In this document: positions 25,534 to 34,994 of the stretch, one piece after another
How the letters are laid out: each line of letters begins with the position of its first letter
How positions within the stretch are numbered: position 1 is the stretch's first letter
Source: Fusibacter sp963666805
Lineage (GTDB): Bacteria > Bacillota > Clostridia > Peptostreptococcales > Acidaminobacteraceae
Reading direction: 5' to 3'
NCBI GenBank assembly: GCA_963666805.2
Contig: CAXXWR010000003.1
Span: forward strand, 62,001 to 126,000
Length of the DNA: 64,000 bases
Notes under the pieces: generated by a model
Seen by the model: the letters and a program-made list of their open reading frames with translations, nothing else
What the model was told of the DNA's origin: nothing
Databases searched by the model: none
Made by a program: the position numbers and the translations under genes

Positions 25534-26292
25534 CTACTCTCCTAAATATACTCTGATAACATCTGGGTTGTTTCTTGTTTCTTCAGGTGTCCCCGTTGCA
25601 ATGACTTTTCCATAATCAAGCACTGTAATTCTTTCGCAAACACCCATTACCAAACTCATATCATGTTCAATTAAAAGAATCGCAATATCAAATTGATTTC
25701 TAATGAGTCGAATAGTCTCCATTAACTCTTGCGTTTCTTGAGGATTCATCCCTGCTGCGGGCTCATCAAGCATGAGTATTTTGGGTTTAGTTGCCAAAGC
25801 ACGTGCAATTTCAAGTTTTCTTTGTTTACCATAAGGCAGATTTTTCGCTAATGTTTCTGCGTAGTCTTCCATATCAAATATTTTTAAAAACTCTAAACAT
25901 TTTTCATGTGCCCTTTTTTCGTCAGCCCAATACCTTGGCAACCTGAATATGCCTTCAATTGTTGTGTAATGTAATTCATGGTGAAAGGCAATTTTGATGT
26001 TATCCAGTACACTTAAATCCTTGAAAAGTCTGATATTTTGAAAGGTTCGCGCAGCACCTGCCATTACGATTTCGTAAGGCTTTTTTCCGACAACGCTCAT
26101 TCCATCAATTTTAATATCTCCTTCTGTCGGTACATAGACCCCTGTTAACATATTAAATACAGTAGTTTTACCTGCACCATTGGGTCCTATTAATCCAACC
26201 AGTTCATGCTTATCAATAGAAAGATTAAAATTATCTACTGCTCTTAAGCCACCAAACTGCATACATATATTGCTTGCTTCTAATAATGCCAT
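25534..26292 (-). CDS. livG: Branched-chain amino acid ABC transporter ATPase LivG
   Basis: 252 residues with Walker A GPNGAGKTT and Walker B ILMLDEPAAGMNPQET; the signature is degenerate (LPYGKQRKLEIAR), as is usual for LivG. Pairs with LivF. Eleven nt behind livM, same operon. Confidence 0.93.
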   Translation of the reverse strand: MALLEASNICMQFGGLRAVDNFNLSIDKHELVGLIGPNGAGKTTVFNMLTGVYVPTEGDIKIDGMSVVGKKPYEIVMAGAARTFQNIRLFKDLSVLDNIKIAFHHELHYTTIEGIFRLPRYWADEKRAHEKCLEFLKIFDMEDYAETLAKNLPYGKQRKLEIARALATKPKILMLDEPAAGMNPQETQELMETIRLIRNQFDIAILLIEHDMSLVMGVCERITVLDYGKVIATGTPEETRNNPDVIRVYLGE

Positions 26293-26303
26293 TTTAATCC
26301 CTC

Positions 26304-27335
26304 CTATGATTTTTCTCTATTTTTTAAAGCTTGTCTTCTTTTTTGGAATCTCTCGTAGATTCCTTTCCATGAGAATTCTTTGGTTCCTAAAAATCCTTCT
26401 GGTCTAAAGATCATCATCACAACAAGGATAAATGAATACAGCAGTAATCTAATATTGCTAAAGCTTCTTAAGGCTTCCGGTAAAATCGTCAAAACAATTG
26501 CCGCAATAATGGAGCCTGTAATACTTCCCATCCCACCTAGTACAACAATAACCAATAGCTCTGTTGACCGCATAAAGTTAAAGGTATTTGGATCAAGGAA
26601 GGCGATGTATTGTGCATAAAGGCCACCACCAACACCAGCAAAAGCTGCCGCTAGTGCAAAACCCATTACTTTAAATTTCGTCGTTTTAACTCCTACGGCT
26701 TCCGCTGCAATTTCATCTTCTCTAATGGATAAAATAGCTCGGCCCTGTCTTGAACGTGTAAGCGTATAAATAACAAACACGATACATACAGTAACCCAAA
26801 AAACAGAATTAAATGATGCGATTTTAGGAATACCTGTTAGACCTTGAGCACCGCCTGTTGCTTTAATATTATTAATAATGACACGAATCACTTCTCCAAA
26901 ACCCAAAGTAATAATGGCGAGGTAATCACCTCTTAATCTTAAAGCAGGTATACCAATGATAATGCCAACAATCGCTGCGGAAATACCGGCTACAACAAGT
27001 GATAATATGAGTGTCAAACCGTCTGCCACCCAACTTGGAAAATAAATCATCAACGCTTGAAGAGCAGGATGCAATGCAATAGAAGTCATTGCCGCTGTAT
27101 ATGCTCCAACAGCCATAAAACCTGCATGTCCCAGTGTTAATTGTCCCAAGAAACCTGTTGCTAAGTTCAAACTCACCGCTAAAATGATGTTGATCAAAAT
27201 GAAAATGATAATGCCCTCATAATAACGGTTAATGACGCCTGCACTCATTAAAACTTTCATGAGTATAAATAGAACCACTACTGCAAGTGCATTGATAAGA
27301 TAATTTCTGAGTATATTTTTTGTCTTTTTCTGCAT
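26304..27335 (-). CDS. livM: Branched-chain amino acid ABC transporter permease LivM
   Basis: 343 residues with about eight to nine hydrophobic helices and the LivM signature region GDYLAIITLGFGEVIRV, plus NLATGFLGQLTLGHAGFMAVGAY spread across the first cytoplasmic turn. Forms the membrane channel with LivH. The C-terminus is basic. Two nt gap behind livH. Confidence 0.93.
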   Translation of the reverse strand: MQKKTKNILRNYLINALAVVVLFILMKVLMSAGVINRYYEGIIIFILINIILAVSLNLATGFLGQLTLGHAGFMAVGAYTAAMTSIALHPALQALMIYFPSWVADGLTLILSLVVAGISAAIVGIIIGIPALRLRGDYLAIITLGFGEVIRVIINNIKATGGAQGLTGIPKIASFNSVFWVTVCIVFVIYTLTRSRQGRAILSIREDEIAAEAVGVKTTKFKVMGFALAAAFAGVGGGLYAQYIAFLDPNTFNFMRSTELLVIVVLGGMGSITGSIIAAIVLTILPEALRSFSNIRLLLYSFILVVMMIFRPEGFLGTKEFSWKGIYERFQKRRQALKNREKS

Positions 27336-27337
27336 AC

Positions 27338-28216
27338 TTACACCTTCTCTTTCTCATTTTTACCTAAAATACCAGTCGGCTTAATAAGTAAAACGACAAT
27401 CAAGATACCAAATACGATGGCATCAGACCATTGACTTGAAAGATAGGCTTTTGAAATGGTTTCTATCATACCAATGACAAATCCACCAAGTACGGCGCCT
27501 GGCACTAAGCCAATACCACCTAATACAGCAGCTACAAATGCTTTAAGACCTGGCATGACGCCCATGGTTGGATAAACTTGTGTATAAGTAATACCATATA
27601 AAACACCTGCAAGTGCACCAAGAGCAGAACCGATAGCAAAAGTAATACTGATCGTTCTATTCACGTTAATTCCCATTAAGGTAGCGGCTTCCTTATCTTC
27701 AGATACAGCACGCATTGCCTTTCCAGGTTTTGTTTTCTTAATAAAGACATCTAATACAACCATAAAAATAATAGATAATAATAAAGTCGTCACTGTTACT
27801 GTACTAATTTGAATAGAGCCCAAGTTAATGGGTCTTTTTTCTATCAATGTTGGCATGATTTTAGGATCAGCCTTGAAAATAAATAAAGCTAAATTTTGTA
27901 AAAACAAACTCATCCCAATTGCCGTAATTAAGGCTGATATTCTGGGTGCATTTCTAAGCGGTTTATAGGCAACCCTCTCAATAACTACACCTAAAATAGC
28001 TGTCATTACCATAGCAATAATAAGGACAATTGGAAAAGGAAGGCCTGTTCCCATTGCCGCTAAAAAGGCAAAATAGGCACCTGCCATCATAATTTCACCA
28101 TGAGCAAAATTAATCAGTTGGATAATACCATATACCATTGTATAGCCAAGTGCTATCAAGGCATAAATACTGCCTACAGATAACCCATTGATTATTTGTT
28201 GTAAAAATAAACTCAA
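27338..28216 (-). CDS. livH: Branched-chain amino acid ABC transporter permease LivH
   Basis: 292 residues with about eight helices; opening GLSVGSIYALIALGYTMVYG and INFAHGEIMM are characteristic of LivH. Partner of LivM. It is separated from livJ by 234 nt that contain a strong hairpin, so expression of the binding protein and permease is probably uncoupled in strength. Confidence 0.93.
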   Translation of the reverse strand: MSLFLQQIINGLSVGSIYALIALGYTMVYGIIQLINFAHGEIMMAGAYFAFLAAMGTGLPFPIVLIIAMVMTAILGVVIERVAYKPLRNAPRISALITAIGMSLFLQNLALFIFKADPKIMPTLIEKRPINLGSIQISTVTVTTLLLSIIFMVVLDVFIKKTKPGKAMRAVSEDKEAATLMGINVNRTISITFAIGSALGALAGVLYGITYTQVYPTMGVMPGLKAFVAAVLGGIGLVPGAVLGGFVIGMIETISKAYLSSQWSDAIVFGILIVVLLIKPTGILGKNEKEKV

Positions 28217-28409
28217 ATGATTTCCCCCATTCTGCTGAATCTTCTATATTTTTTAGTCATTTGTTCTCTGTCATTTTCTGTCTTTTAAATTATCGTCCTG
28301 TTAAATGCTTTTGTCATAAGCACTTTTCCTTTAATCATCTCTCCTAAAAATCATCAAAGGTGTTCTTATTACTAACCATATGGCTTAACTAAGTGCTTAT
28401 CACAAAATA

Positions 28410-28436
28410 AGTGACTGAAACAAAGTTTCAGTCACT
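28410..28436 (-). terminator. Hairpin between livJ and livH
   Basis: A perfect 12-bp stem (AGTGACTGAAAC at 28410-28421, 3-nt loop, complement to 28436) sits 14 nt after the livJ stop and is followed by a weak T-rich stretch on the minus strand. It likely acts as a partial terminator or RNA stabiliser, giving more LivJ than LivHMGF. Confidence 0.7.
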
Positions 28437-28450
28437 ATATCAATCCAATA

Positions 28451-29587
28451 TTAGTCAACTGATACTTTTGCTGCAACTTTATGTTTACCATCAACAATTT
28501 GAATCACTGTTAAGCTCTTTTTAGGATCACCATTTTCATCAAATGTTATATGACCAGTAACACCGTCTGCATCTGTCTTAACAAGTGCTGAAATGATAGC
28601 ATCGGCATCTGTTGAACCGGCTGCTTTAATCGCATCGCTCATAATATGAGTTGAATCATATGCAAGAGCAGCTAAGGCATTAGGCGAGCTAGAGTATTTG
28701 CTTTCGTAAGCACTGATAAAATCTTGTACAACTGCACTTTCATCTGTCTTTGCATAGTGATTGACAAAGTAATGACCTTCAGCAACATCTGCATAATCAG
28801 CTTCGATACCATCCCAACCATCACCACCAATACAGGCAACATCAAGTCCGAGTTCTTTAACTTGAGATAAAATAACGCCTACTTTAGCAATATAGTCAGG
28901 TAAGAATAATACATCAGGGTCTTCTGCAGCAATTTTAGTAAGTACGGCTTTAAAGTCAGCATCGTTCTTTGTATAACCTTCGTAATTAGTAACCGTTCCA
29001 ACTGTTGCAAATTTTTCATTAAACGCTACCGCTAAACCTTCTGAATAGGGATCTTCAATATTATAAAGGATAGCCGCTTTTTTTGCCTTTAGGTTTTCTG
29101 CTGCAAAGACTGCTGCAGTTGCCCCTTGTGTTGGATCTGTATAACAAGCTCTAAAGATGTTACTTGCATCAAGTGTCACATCACCAGCTGTTGCTGTTGG
29201 TGTTAATACTGGCATGTTATCTGTCTTAGCGATTTCTTTGATACTTAATGTTGTCCCAGAGAAAGTAGCACCAATCAAACCTACAATACCATCTTGATCT
29301 CTTAATCTGTTATAGGCATTGACTGCCTCAGTTTTATCACCTTTACTATCGTAAGCGACAATTTCTATGTTTTTACCATCAATTCCACCCGCTGCATTAA
29401 TTTCTTCTGCAGCAAGTTTTGCACCATCTTCTACAGCTGTACCATACATACTGTAATCACCTGTTAAAGGTCCAATAACGCCCAGTTTAATTACGTCTGA
29501 TTCACTTGCTCCTGACCCACAACCTGCAAGTGCCGTCGTAAAGAGCATAATGAGTGCTAATAGCAATGCCATTTTTTTAATCTTCAT
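28451..29587 (-). CDS. livJ: Branched-chain amino acid ABC transporter substrate-binding lipoprotein
   Basis: 378 residues. Signal peptide with lipobox ALAGC (Cys23), then the LivJ fold opening IKLGVIGPLTGDYSMYGTAV. Captures the amino acid outside the cell and hands it to LivHM. First gene of the liv operon. The 558 nt upstream (29588-30145) are extremely AT-rich; I saw no T-box or other riboswitch there. Confidence 0.92.
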   Translation of the reverse strand: MKIKKMALLLALIMLFTTALAGCGSGASESDVIKLGVIGPLTGDYSMYGTAVEDGAKLAAEEINAAGGIDGKNIEIVAYDSKGDKTEAVNAYNRLRDQDGIVGLIGATFSGTTLSIKEIAKTDNMPVLTPTATAGDVTLDASNIFRACYTDPTQGATAAVFAAENLKAKKAAILYNIEDPYSEGLAVAFNEKFATVGTVTNYEGYTKNDADFKAVLTKIAAEDPDVLFLPDYIAKVGVILSQVKELGLDVACIGGDGWDGIEADYADVAEGHYFVNHYAKTDESAVVQDFISAYESKYSSSPNALAALAYDSTHIMSDAIKAAGSTDADAIISALVKTDADGVTGHITFDENGDPKKSLTVIQIVDGKHKVAAKVSVD

Positions 29588-30145
29588 ATTTCATTTCCCC
29601 TTTCACTTTGATGTTCACTAGAATACTTGCTTCTTAATAACAAAACAGCAATTGTTTTTCTATGGCGAACATTACTCCAAATATTAAATATAGGTAATAT
29701 TTTAGTATAAAATATCAGAATAATCAATCTTTTTTTATTTTATTCAGCTCTTTTTTTATTATATTCCTCTAAAACCATTGAAAAAACTACATTCTGTCAA
29801 TCAGATATTCTTATTTGTTATTTTGAATTTTTATGTATTTATACAAAAACATATTTTAAATTCTTTTATAAATATTAAAATATTTTAACAAATGTATTTT
29901 TGTGTTATATTCTGTTATGAAAATTACAATTTGCTATCCTCTTTTATAAAAATTGTTCGTCCAATGCATACAACCGCTTACATTGAGCTTTTTATAGCAT
30001 GTCAACTTTCGAACAACTTGAAGACTCAAGATAGTGTTTATCAACATATGCTTTAAACTACATATAGTGTTTTATCTAGAATTTACACGCTTTTGCTCTC
30101 TTATTTACATGAAAACGCTAAAATAAAGACAAAGGAGTGATGTTA

Positions 30146-30433
30146 ATGTCTAAAGTAATAGAAATTAAAGGTCGATTCAAAATTTTGCATACAACGCATG
30201 ATTATGTTGTCGTCAATACGACATTAGATTATGAAAATCATGCCCATTTTAAATCTATGAAAAACATTCACCATTTAATTAATCTTCTTGAAAAAGGACT
30301 TAAACCCACCTCACCTTATATGATTAAAGCTGCTCAACGTTTACTCGGTGATGAATTTGGAACGCTTTCTCAAAAACGTCAAAAATCAAATTATAATAAC
30401 CAAAAGCGTCAATATAATCGATCTTATATTTAG
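30146..30433 (+). CDS. Small hypothetical protein
   Basis: 95 residues, beginning MSKVIEIKGRFKILHTTHD. The N-terminal two thirds look folded (two beta strands, then a helix KNIHHLINLLEKGL); the C-terminus is basic and polar (QKRQKSNYNNQKRQYNR), suggesting nucleic-acid or ribosome contact. No family recognised. ATG 30146 follows AAAGGAG at 8 nt and the gene ends at a strong terminator, so it is probably real. Confidence 0.6.
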   Translation: MSKVIEIKGRFKILHTTHDYVVVNTTLDYENHAHFKSMKNIHHLINLLEKGLKPTSPYMIKAAQRLLGDEFGTLSQKRQKSNYNNQKRQYNRSYI

Positions 30434-30455
30434 TTTTAAGAAAGATGACATCAAA

Positions 30456-30481
30456 AAAGACAAGGTTAGCACCTTGTCTTT
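30456..30481 (+). terminator. Intrinsic terminator
   Basis: AAAGACAAGG (30456-30465) pairs with CCTTGTCTTT (30472-30481); a T-rich tract of repeated ATCTTTTTT units follows to about 30540. Confidence 0.85.
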
Positions 30482-30560
30482 CATTTTTATCTTTTTTTAT
30501 CTTTTTTTATCTTTTTCTATTTTTTTATATTTTCTATTTTTACTTATGTCTACTTTATCT

Positions 30561-31016
30561 TTATAAAACCTCAACCCATTCTTTGGCACGTTCAACTTCT
30601 CCAGCAACAAGTGGGCCTTCTGTTTCCTTTACATAAAAAGACTGCTTTTCTATTTGAAGCTGTTCTCCCAGCCATTTAACCATATCATCTAACGCATATC
30701 CTTTTTTATGAGGTAAGAAAGAAAACACCTTATTTTCTTTCTTATTGGCATCAACACGTGTATCAAAAATATAAAAACGCTTTTGATCTGACGCCTGACT
30801 AACCATTGATTTTATTTTAGTCTTAATCGATTTCGTAGGTGCAAAAGATAGGGTTGGCGATCCTATCACCACCACATCATAAAGCGAGATGGACGGTACC
30901 GTTTGTGTTGCTCTAAAAATATCTACATTATGATTCTCATTTAGCACTTCTGTCATTCCCTTGACTATTTTTTCTGTATTACCGTAAATTGAATCATAAA
31001 TTATTAAAATCCTCAT
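30561..31016 (-). CDS. Flavodoxin family protein
   Basis: 151 residues. FMN phosphate loop YDSIYGNTEKI at the N-terminus and VVIGSPTLSFAPTKSIK further on are typical flavodoxin features. Length fits a single-domain flavodoxin. Convergent with the small plus-strand gene; electron partner unknown. Confidence 0.88.
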   Translation of the reverse strand: MRILIIYDSIYGNTEKIVKGMTEVLNENHNVDIFRATQTVPSISLYDVVVIGSPTLSFAPTKSIKTKIKSMVSQASDQKRFYIFDTRVDANKKENKVFSFLPHKKGYALDDMVKWLGEQLQIEKQSFYVKETEGPLVAGEVERAKEWVEVL

Positions 31017-31082
31017 GAATGACTCCTCAAAAATATTTTAAATCTCAATTTTAGTCTTAACTTTGACTAATCGCAACTCACG

Positions 31083-31787
31083 CTAATCAAAATGAATGCA
31101 TTTTTCGTTTTGATTGACTCTAAAACAAGTGACTGAATCACAGCCCTCCGCTTCTACAAATTGCTTAACTGCCTCTATTGCCGATTCAAAAGCGTCATAA
31201 TGTTCACCTTTAAATCCCACTAATTGAAAAACAATATCCTGGGTCTCTAAATCCATTTTTCCCAGTTCACTTTGTCTCCAAAACCACTGACGCGTTTGAA
31301 CCTCATGTCCACTTGTAAAGACAACTTCTCCCTCTCCTAGTCCTTCGCGCTCGGTTTCACCAAAAGGTAAAAAGTAATCATCTTCTAAGGATCTTCGCAC
31401 CGATAGATCATGATGAATATCGCTCAAGTCATGTCCGCCTAACGATATTTGATGTCTCAAAGAAATAGCGTTACAGGTATCTACAAAAGCATTAATACGT
31501 GGCAAAGAACCCCCTTTAACCACACGTTTCGTCATCGCTTCAACCGAATTCATGTACTTATTGGCGTTAATGCCCACTGCTTTTAAGGCCGTTCTATAAT
31601 CAATTAAACCTTCTGATGTCTTAATACGTTCAAGTTCAATGTGGTCTCTAACCCATTGTTCTGATTGTTTTAATGCTTCATCTTCTGCCTCTGATGAAGG
31701 TCTATTCTTTAAGCCATGAACGATTAGAATACCAAACTCAATTTGGGGTACTTTTTCAAAAATCCAATCTTCTACTGAATATTTCAT
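31083..31787 (-). CDS. B3/B4 domain protein (phenylalanyl-tRNA synthetase beta-like editing domain)
   Basis: 234 residues with the B3/B4 fold of PheT: IEFGILIVHGLKN, WRTxx-like RTALKAVGINANKYMNS, then LPRINAFVDTCNAISLRHQISLGGHD and RQWFWRQSELGKM. Stand-alone B3/B4 proteins are thought to act on mischarged tRNA or free amino acids; function here is inferred. ATG 31787 follows AAGGAGGGG; a TTG at 31805 is less likely. Confidence 0.8.
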   Translation of the reverse strand: MKYSVEDWIFEKVPQIEFGILIVHGLKNRPSSEAEDEALKQSEQWVRDHIELERIKTSEGLIDYRTALKAVGINANKYMNSVEAMTKRVVKGGSLPRINAFVDTCNAISLRHQISLGGHDLSDIHHDLSVRRSLEDDYFLPFGETEREGLGEGEVVFTSGHEVQTRQWFWRQSELGKMDLETQDIVFQLVGFKGEHYDAFESAIEAVKQFVEAEGCDSVTCFRVNQNEKCIHFD

Positions 31788-31920
31788 CCTATTCCCCTCC
31801 TTCAATAATCAAAATCATATCACACCAGTCTATCGTTTGCTTTATATATAAGTCAAAGTCTGATTAGATAAGTGTTACTATTATATTAAGATATAATAAT
31901 GAAAAAAGTATCATCTGTCA

Positions 31921-31952
31921 AAAAAGCCATACCTCACGGTATGGCTTTTTTA
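31921..31952. terminator. Intrinsic terminator
   Basis: AAAAAAGCCATACC pairs with GGTATGGCTTTTTT across a 4-nt loop. It serves the small lipoprotein gene on the minus strand. Confidence 0.88.
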
Positions 31953-31990
31953 TCAATTTCAACTTATTTTAAGGTCTTTTTCATAGCCAT

Positions 31991-32296
31991 TTAATCTTTT
32001 TTACGCTTTTTCCTAAAGATTCTCAAGCCGCCAAATCCACTAATAACAGCAATATAGAAACCAAAACCATACCACCATCCTGTATTATTTAATTCATAGA
32101 CAGAAATATTTTTATCAAATATACCAATAATTAAAGAAATCGGTGCAATCCAACCATGCCAAATACCTGAAAAGAATCCTGCTGGATCACTAGATGAATA
32201 AGAACCATCACCTGGAATACAAGCTGTTAAAGCCAATGAAAATAAAAGAATTAGCAGGATAAGTACTATCTTTTTGTTAATCTTTTTATTAACCAT
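31991..32296 (-). CDS. Small membrane lipoprotein
   Basis: 101 residues. Signal peptide with lipobox ALTAC (Cys26), then GIWHGWIAPISLIIGIF, a second hydrophobic segment (WWYGFGFYIAVISGFGG) and a basic tail RKKRKKD. Short proteins with this arrangement are common in Firmicutes and uncharacterised. AGGAGACG precedes the ATG. Single gene. Confidence 0.75.
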   Translation of the reverse strand: MVNKKINKKIVLILLILLFSLALTACIPGDGSYSSSDPAGFFSGIWHGWIAPISLIIGIFDKNISVYELNNTGWWYGFGFYIAVISGFGGLRIFRKKRKKD

Positions 32297-32557
32297 AATC
32301 GTCTCCTTTGGATTGTTTATTTTTGAGGGCGTATCCCCTCCTTAATAGAATGGTTAATTCTATTCTATGCTATATGCCCATTTTTTTCTACCTCTATTAT
32401 TGAACCTGTCTTATTCATTTTAATTTTCTTTTATTGTTATCATTAACTTGAACCTTATATAATAGTAATAACTTTATTTAGAAATATACACTCAAAAAAA
32501 ATTTTTATGAAACGTTTTTTAACATGCTGAGTCTTATTTACAAGAGGAGGTGAGAAA

Positions 32558-32806
32558 GTGACAGACTTTGATTTTGGAGAGATTTATGAAACGTACTTTA
32601 CCGACGTCTATAAATATGTATTAACCTTGTGTCGAGATGAGGCTATTGCAGAAGACGTTACACAGGAGACCTTTTTCAAGGCTATGCGACACATCAATCA
32701 GTTTAATGGCACATGTAAATTGTATGTGTGGCTTTGCCAGATTGCTAAAAATACTTATTTCTCGCTTTCCAAAAAACAAAAACGAATGACGACAAATGAT
32801 GATTGA
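32558..32806 (+). pseudogene. Truncated ECF sigma factor (region 2 only)
   Basis: 82 residues from GTG 32558 with GGAGGTG upstream. It contains ECF sigma region 2 (EIYETYFTDVYKYVLTL, EDVTQETFFKAM, VWLCQIAKNTYF) but ends before region 4, so it cannot bind a -35 element. The next bases encode the tail of an unrelated membrane protein, which points to a deletion at about 32803. Confidence 0.8.
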
Positions 32807-32925
32807 CTCTTGCTAGTGGTCCTGTCTCTTCAACCTTAATCATTCCCTTTTTAATCAATTCACTCATCATCATGATTTTAGCCACTGCTATTGGCTTATT
32901 TTGTTTTCGGAAGTATGAACTCTAA
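32806..32925 (+). pseudogene. C-terminal remnant of an ABC-2-type permease
   Basis: Frame 32806-32925 gives 39 residues (PVSSTLIIPFLINSLIIMIL, ending GLFCFRKYEL), a final transmembrane helix typical of ABC-2 permeases, with no start. ECF sigma genes often precede ABC-transporter operons, so an internal deletion probably fused sigma head to permease tail. Confidence 0.6.
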
Positions 32926-32987
32926 CTTGTAAAAGACTCAAGGAGCACCCTCAAGGAGTGCCCCATTTTAAAGCTCACATCAAAAAT

Positions 32988-33019
32988 GCCCCTTTATAAG
33001 CTTAAACCTATAAAGGGGC
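32988..33019. terminator. Intrinsic terminator
   Basis: GCCCCTTTATA (32988-32998) pairs with TATAAAGGGGC (33009-33019); on the minus strand ATTTTTG follows. Serves the phosphatase gene. Confidence 0.8.
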
Positions 33020-33034
33020 GTTTAAAACGAGTCT

Positions 33035-34201
33035 CTATCTTTTCTTAATCATCATCATCGCAACATCATCGGTAAAATCTGCCCCTCTTGACTTATGAAC
33101 AATATGAAAGGCATAAAGGATATCTTCTAAAAACTCTTCAGGATTCTCTTTAAAGACACTTTTGAGCTTGCGTGTCATATCAAACACTTCAGTCCACCCT
33201 GTAAAATCTGCTGCTTCTCCTGTGCAAAAAAGACCATCTGTATATAGGAAGAGTGTATCTCCCGCTTTAATCGTCATTTGATCACAATCAAACGCCACAT
33301 CATCAATCATGCCAACGATAAAACCATTTTGATTAATTTCTTCAAAACGATCCTTATAATCAATATAGATAAGGGGATAAGGCTGCCCCGCATTTGAATA
33401 ATAGAAGGTGTCACCATCTATAAGTCCCACAAAAGCTGTAAAGACAAAATAGTTATCCTCACCTGCAAAATCAAAATAGTCAAAGATAGCATGATTCATT
33501 TCTTCTAGAATCACGTTGGGCATAATGTCGCCTTCTTCAATCCCTTTTCTAAATAAAATTTTCACCATAGATGAAGCCATTCCAGCAGCAATTCCATGTC
33601 CTGTAACATCGGCTAACATAAAATATATTTTACCGTCTTTTTCAACACAATCAAAAAAATCGCCACCAATCCCCAGTGAGGGCTGATACTTAATATAAAG
33701 TGCCACATCATTAAAACTATTGGATTTAGGCAACATAATATTAGCAAAGGTATTGGCATTTTTAAGTTCATCTTGGATTTCTCTATTCAATTCATTGATA
33801 ATTTTATTCTGCTCATGCATTTTTAAAGCATTTCTCGCCTTAAGCGGTAAGATAATATTCATATCATCTGGTGACAAAGGCTTAACGAAATAGTCAAACG
33901 CCCCATCTTTTAATGTATTTTCTATTGAATGTATTTCTCGAATCGAGCTATTTACAATTACTGGAATTGATGCGTATTTAGAATGTGCTTTAAGGTATTT
34001 TAGCGTTTCATAACCGTCTTTTTCTGGCATGATTAAGTCAAGAATAATTAAGTCGATTTCATAGGCTTCAACCTTCTTAATTACCTCTTTTCCATTAACG
34101 GCTTCTTCAAATGTCACATCGTTTAAACTTTGAGACAATATTTGTCTCACGAGCATACGATTCATAGTTGCATCATCTGCAATTAAAATACAATAACTCA
34201 A
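33035..34201 (-). CDS. Response regulator with PP2C/SpoIIE (RsbU-like) phosphatase
   Basis: 388 residues. Receiver domain at the N-terminus (ADDATMNRML, phospho-acceptor Asp55 in LIILDLIMPE), a coiled-coil linker, then a SpoIIE/PP2C domain (GGDFFDCVEKDGK, LADVTGHGIAAGMASSM, LYTDGL) with the metal-binding aspartates. It should dephosphorylate an RsbV-like STAS protein when the receiver is phosphorylated; that STAS gene lies 15 nt upstream. Last gene of a partner-switch operon. Confidence 0.92.
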   Translation of the reverse strand: MSYCILIADDATMNRMLVRQILSQSLNDVTFEEAVNGKEVIKKVEAYEIDLIILDLIMPEKDGYETLKYLKAHSKYASIPVIVNSSIREIHSIENTLKDGAFDYFVKPLSPDDMNIILPLKARNALKMHEQNKIINELNREIQDELKNANTFANIMLPKSNSFNDVALYIKYQPSLGIGGDFFDCVEKDGKIYFMLADVTGHGIAAGMASSMVKILFRKGIEEGDIMPNVILEEMNHAIFDYFDFAGEDNYFVFTAFVGLIDGDTFYYSNAGQPYPLIYIDYKDRFEEINQNGFIVGMIDDVAFDCDQMTIKAGDTLFLYTDGLFCTGEAADFTGWTEVFDMTRKLKSVFKENPEEFLEDILYAFHIVHKSRGADFTDDVAMMMIKKR

Positions 34202-34215
34202 ATTGTCACCTCCGA

Positions 34216-34503
34216 TTAATCAGTCATTTCAAAAAACTGATCCAATTTCATTAACCGAAATAGGCTTTGAACATCATCACTCGCTCCTACCACTTTAAAA
34301 GGTTTATCCATAGCCTTCATTTTCTTAAAGATACCAATCACGAAAGTCACGCCAACTGAATCAATATTGTCTGTCTGACCTAAGTCTAGGACCATTTGTG
34401 TAAATTCATTAGTTTCTGATAAGATGGCTTCAAATTGCGCCTTATAATCTGTTACATTATTGGCAGTGAGTCCTTCTTTGATTTTCATTCTTAATTGATC
34501 CAT
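34216..34503 (-). CDS. Anti-sigma factor antagonist (STAS domain, RsbV-like)
   Basis: 95 residues. STAS domain with the regulatory phosphorylation site in DNIDSVGVTFVIG (Ser49). ATG 34503 overlaps the stop of the kinase gene in a TAATG and follows GGAGG by 7 nt. The kinase upstream would phosphorylate it and the PP2C protein downstream reverse that. No sigma factor is in the cluster, so the output target is unknown. Confidence 0.9.
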   Translation of the reverse strand: MDQLRMKIKEGLTANNVTDYKAQFEAILSETNEFTQMVLDLGQTDNIDSVGVTFVIGIFKKMKAMDKPFKVVGASDDVQSLFRLMKLDQFFEMTD

Positions 34504-34994
34504 TACTGTTCCTCCTTGCTTAAGTCTAGGGTAACCCATACACTATTATGATTAATCTTGACACTGAAATCCATAAGACTCACTGTATCAAAGCCACGGT
34601 TACGCACTTTAATATCCGTAATGCTCTCATTGATACTTTTAATCTTTTCAAGTTTAAGATTTTCTTTGATATCTAGGTATCTTTCATTATGGCAGGTAAC
34701 TGCATCTGTATCACATAAGATAATGCCAGCCCCTTCATCTTTAATATGGAATTTTAAAAAATGACCTTCACGAACAATACGGCACATCACTTTTTTGGTC
34801 ACATCAAAATGATTGCCATGCTCTACTGCATTGTTTAACATCTCTCGTAACATGAAATTAATCTTAAAAAGAGTATATTTACTCAAGGATTCTATTTTAT
34901 GCTCCAATGTTTTAAGGGCATCTTTGACCATTAAATCAACACTCTCAAAATTAGATTCACATGTGTTCTCGTAAATATTCATCATCCACCCCAT
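34503..34994 (-). CDS. RsbW-like serine kinase / anti-sigma factor
   Basis: 163 residues with a GHKL ATPase: MLREMLNNAVEHGNHF (N box) and LKFHIKDEGAGI (G1 box). This is the switch kinase of the RsbV/W/U type. It starts immediately after the antiporter stop; ATG at 34994 or one of two further ATGs within 12 nt are all possible because the ribosome site is poor. Confidence 0.85.
   Translation of the reverse strand: MGWMMNIYENTCESNFESVDLMVKDALKTLEHKIESLSKYTLFKINFMLREMLNNAVEHGNHFDVTKKVMCRIVREGHFLKFHIKDEGAGIILCDTDAVTCHNERYLDIKENLKLEKIKSINESITDIKVRNRGFDTVSLMDFSVKINHNSVWVTLDLSKEEQ

Noticed and set aside
29588..30145. T-box or leucine leader before the liv operon
   Set aside because: No T-box sequence, specifier stem or leader peptide was recognised in this AT-rich gap.
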